This document shows positions 34,649-37,149 of a stretch of DNA of 37,149 nucleotides, piece after piece (position 1 is the first letter of the stretch; each line of letters opens with the position of its first letter). The DNA lies in the NCBI GenBank assembly GCA_020404105.1, contig JADBWH010000081.1:1-37149 (forward strand), in the 5' to 3' direction. The position numbers were made by a program, and so were the translations under genes. The stretch comes from Pseudanabaena sp. M53BS1SP1A06MG. Its GTDB lineage: Bacteria; Cyanobacteriota; Cyanobacteriia; Pseudanabaenales; Pseudanabaenaceae. Under the pieces are notes generated by a model. The model worked only from the letters and a program-made list of their open reading frames with translations. It searched no databases and was not told the DNA's origin.

Positions 34649-34680
34649 ACTTTAACCCAGAAAATTTTTTGGGTTAAAGT
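34649..34680. terminator. Bidirectional terminator candidate
   Basis: An 11-bp stem ACTTTAACCCA/TGGGTTAAAGT (34649-34659 with 34670-34680), loop with AAAATTTTT. It lies between the convergent ACP and DUF255 genes. Confidence 0.6.
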
Positions 34681-34733
34681 CTCAATTAAGTATAGTTGTG
34701 GCACAAAGTGCCACAACTATACTTAATTGAGAC
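34679..34733. repeat. Perfect 26-bp hairpin overlapping the DUF255 stop codon
   Basis: Arms 34679-34704 and 34708-34733, loop AAA, the longest hairpin seen here apart from the 13309 palindrome. The right arm supplies the last residues and TAA stop (34723-34725) of the minus-strand gene. Confidence 0.85.
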
Positions 34734-36777
34734 CAACCCTCGTTGTGCTGCGTAATAATTGCCGATCGCAGATATCTTGCGTCACTGCAGGCTCTAGACA
34801 GGCAAACCCTTGGCAGACGAGCGCGATCGCATCGGGATTTGGCAAATGTTGATCAATGCGTAACATCACCGACGGCAGATATTGTTGATTGAGATAAGCG
34901 TATTGATCAGCATTTGTCCGTACCAACGTATGGTTACGGAACCAGTCAAAGGCAACAAATAAACTAGGACAGGCTACAGAATTATTAGCGATTACTAGCC
35001 CAAACCTTTTGAGTGCTAACTCAGCGCGATCGAGATATTCCAATTTTCCAGTAATACTGGCTAGACGCACTAAATTAGCGATCGCTACCCCATTCGATGA
35101 AGGTGTGGCATTGTCTTGGTAGTTACGCTCGCGCAACAGCAAATGCTGACTAGACTCACTGGTAGTATTGAAATAACCTCCAGAGAGAGCATCCCAGAAA
35201 TCATGATCAAATTCCGATTGGATCGCGATCGCCTGTTGTAAATAGAAATCCGCACTTTCGGGGAGAGCTTGATGCAGATCAAGCAAGGCTTTAATCAAGA
35301 ACGCATAGTCCTCAGATTGAGCGACTACTGCCTCCTCACCTTCGTAATTAATGCGCTGGAGATGCCCTTCAATCCATTGATGTTCGAGAATAAATTTAGC
35401 AGCATTAACGGCTAATTGCTTATAGACTAATTTGTGGAAAGCACGGTAAGCGGTCGCCAAACCTGAAATCATTAAAGCATTCCAAGCCGTAATTGCTTTA
35501 GTGTCAGTGATAGGTGGCACGCGACCTTCCCACTCAATTGCCCGAGTATCATCTTGACTTCGCGCCACAGGAAACGCATCAGTTGGACGAGAATATTCGC
35601 CATAGCGCTGACGGAATAATTTCAAGAGACAGGCTTCGGTCTCATCGGATAATTCTCCTACCTTTTTACGTTGCAAAACATTGCTTTCTTCAAAGTTACC
35701 ATTAACAGAAATTGTAAATTCCTTAATTAACAAATCAAGTTCTGGATTACTAAAAATCTTCTTCAGTTCTGCAAAACTCCAGACCCAGAACTTACCTTCT
35801 CGCCCTTCACTATCAGCATCCTGTGACGCATAGAAGCATCCTTCTTCAGCTAACATTTCGCGCTGGAGCCAAGTCGCCGTGAGGTCACAGGCTCTGGCGA
35901 TCGCAGGTTCTTGAAAACCTGACAACCACAAGTTTGCCAGATATTCCATGATCAAACCATTGTCATAGAGCATCTTCTCAAAATGGGGAACTGTCCATGT
36001 ATGATCGACTGTGTAGCGATGCCATCCCCCCGCCACATGGTCAAAAATACCGCCCAAAGCTAAATCGATCCCTCGTTGCTGCGATTTATCTCTGAGAATC
36101 GTTACAGACGATTCAGGATTAGCAGACTCAAAGCGACTGGCTCTCAAGAGCAAATTGGCATAGGGAATCATTGGGAAACAAGTGCCATAATCGCGATTAG
36201 TGACGACTTCCGCACATTTAGCGATGCCATGGGCTAACACCGCATCACTAATGATCGGCACAGGAATCATCTTATTGATTTGGTGCAGATTCTTAACAAT
36301 CTGATCTTTATAATCTTGAATATCTTGATAGCGATCATAATAAATTTCACAAATTGATTGCAATACTCTCAGGAATCCTGGTCTGCCATAACGTGGCTCA
36401 ATGGGAAAGTATGTGCCACCATAAAAGGGAACCAAATCATCGGGAACCAAAAATAAATTTAATGGCCATCCTCCACTTTCGCCCATGATTTGTACTGCTT
36501 GCATGTAGATGCTGTCAAGATCGGGACGCTCCTCACGATCTACCTTGATGGCGACAAAGCGTTCATTCATATAATCAGCAATTACCGTATCTGAAAAAGC
36601 CTCATGCTCCATCACTGTGCACCAATGGCAACTGGAGTAACCAATCGATAGAAAGATCGGCTTATTTTCGTTTCTCGCTTTTTCTAAGGCTTCATCGTCC
36701 CAAGGATACCAATCAATCGGATTATCGGCGTGTTTGCGGAGGTAGAGACTTTGCGAACGAGCGAGACGGTTGGGCAT
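34723..36777 (-). CDS. DUF255 thioredoxin-fold protein (YyaL/SPATA20 family)
   Basis: 684 residues. The N-terminal thioredoxin-like domain (1-165) has [17 protein letters not shown] (11-26), [18 protein letters not shown] with CHWC at 50-53, and [13 protein letters not shown]. The rest is an alpha/alpha barrel like those of N-acylglucosamine epimerases (about 200-640), with [12 protein letters not shown] and [19 protein letters not shown]. Members are found in all domains of life; the reaction is unknown, with redox or sugar-related roles proposed. Length matches the family. It is transcribed toward the ACP operon. The C-terminus VGLN lies in a hairpin repeat, so the final residues may be secondary. 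Confidence 0.9.
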   Translation of the reverse strand: MPNRLARSQSLYLRKHADNPIDWYPWDDEALEKARNENKPIFLSIGYSSCHWCTVMEHEAFSDTVIADYMNERFVAIKVDREERPDLDSIYMQAVQIMGESGGWPLNLFLVPDDLVPFYGGTYFPIEPRYGRPGFLRVLQSICEIYYDRYQDIQDYKDQIVKNLHQINKMIPVPIISDAVLAHGIAKCAEVVTNRDYGTCFPMIPYANLLLRASRFESANPESSVTILRDKSQQRGIDLALGGIFDHVAGGWHRYTVDHTWTVPHFEKMLYDNGLIMEYLANLWLSGFQEPAIARACDLTATWLQREMLAEEGCFYASQDADSEGREGKFWVWSFAELKKIFSNPELDLLIKEFTISVNGNFEESNVLQRKKVGELSDETEACLLKLFRQRYGEYSRPTDAFPVARSQDDTRAIEWEGRVPPITDTKAITAWNALMISGLATAYRAFHKLVYKQLAVNAAKFILEHQWIEGHLQRINYEGEEAVVAQSEDYAFLIKALLDLHQALPESADFYLQQAIAIQSEFDHDFWDALSGGYFNTTSESSQHLLLRERNYQDNATPSSNGVAIANLVRLASITGKLEYLDRAELALKRFGLVIANNSVACPSLFVAFDWFRNHTLVRTNADQYAYLNQQYLPSVMLRIDQHLPNPDAIALVCQGFACLEPAVTQDICDRQLLRSTTRVGLN

Positions 36778-36866
36778 AGGGCAAAATTGCGATGGATTTA
36801 ATCATTGACATTAACTAAAGAGTGTAACTCTTAAAACTAAACACTTCACAATTCTCTGAATGAATT

Positions 36867-36973
36867 ATATAGCGATTTTCAAATGAGTGTGTACTCATTT
36901 GAAAACAAAAAATCAGTTCCAGTAAGAGTTTTGAGTTTTCATTTTGCCGTAGGCAAAATGAAAACCGCTGTAT
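36867..36973. mobile_element. 107-bp MITE, copy 3
   Basis: Same length and architecture as copies 1 and 2, with about 12 differences from copy 2 by hand. End bases have drifted (ATATAGCGATTTTCA and TGAAAACCGCTGTAT). It lies upstream of the DUF255 gene. The rest of 36778-37149 shows no gene I can support; a 15-base direct repeat (AGCTAAAGATTTAAT-like) lies near 37044-37075. Confidence 0.85.
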
Positions 36974-37149
36974 ATGAAGGCAACTTATGGATACTTTCAT
37001 ATATAATTCAACCTGTTTACTCACTTGTATCGTAACTACTCAGGCTAAAGATTTAATTCAAGCTAAAGATTTAATAATATTTTCCAAGAAGTAATCAAGG
37101 AAGAAGTAGGATTTGAAGAATAAAGCCAGAGCGAATCGTAATCGAGATG

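Noticed and set aside
36815-37024. Minus-strand frame of 69 residues at the right edge
   Set aside because: It is mostly the sequence of MITE copy 3 read through, so not a gene.
36987-37094. Short plus-strand frame of 35 residues with a QAKDLI duplication
   Set aside because: Too short, no ribosome binding site, low complexity; the duplication is a 15-base direct repeat rather than evidence of a gene.

Overview
The window looks like chromosomal DNA of a non-heterocystous cyanobacterium, most likely Pseudanabaena-like (the genus is inferred, not shown). The evidence is photosystem I genes (psaF, psaJ), a cyanobacterial NDH-1 operon (ndhC-ndhK-ndhJ), a phycobilin-type heme oxygenase, a GUN4-domain kinase, a D27-like (DUF4033) protein, and very frequent HIP1-type octamers (GCGATCGC). 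Coding density is normal. Gaps between genes are crowded with perfect hairpins and small MITE-like repeats.

Layout. 1-490: decayed IS5-type transposase, cut by the window edge. 709-5063: glmS, tRNA-Leu(CAG), a saccharopine-dehydrogenase-like oxidoreductase and, convergent to it, heme oxygenase. 5407-7020: ndhCKJ. 7246-12162: small membrane protein, Dps ferritin, GT2 glycosyltransferase (CruG-like), secreted SPOR-like protein (minus strand), PlsC-like acyltransferase. 12272-14287: tsaD (minus), then psaF-psaJ, followed by a 62-bp tandem repeat array. 14678-20370: DUF4178 protein, aminopropyltransferase-like fusion protein, FemAB-like transferase, D27-like protein, Ser/Thr kinase-GUN4 fusion. 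20744-24614: a tldD-histidine kinase pair (minus strand, translationally coupled) and a secreted hypothetical protein.

24940-34499 is the most interesting part. It carries pyruvate formate-lyase (pflB) and its activase (pflA), an AhpD-like protein on the other strand, and then a tightly packed operon: acetyl-CoA-synthetase-like ligase, 2-oxoacid dehydrogenase E1 alpha, E1 beta, a lipoyl E2 acyltransferase, and a free-standing acyl carrier protein. Anaerobic (PFL), oxidative (PDH-like) and acetate-activating (ACS) routes to an acetyl unit therefore sit side by side. An ACP at the end of the dehydrogenase operon, with no E3 gene beside it, suggests that the acyl group may be delivered to a carrier protein instead of, or as well as, CoA. 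That is inference. The window ends with a large DUF255/YyaL-type thioredoxin-fold protein (minus strand) and a third copy of a 107-bp MITE.

Mobile and repeat DNA: three 107-bp copies of a MITE whose body folds into two hairpins; an 81-bp palindromic element present twice in opposite orientation, one copy split by a 95-bp inverted-repeat element flanked by a 3-bp duplication; a 137-bp element with perfect 13-bp terminal repeats; and many single perfect hairpins, often with GAA or TTC loops. No CRISPR array, prophage or rRNA was seen.
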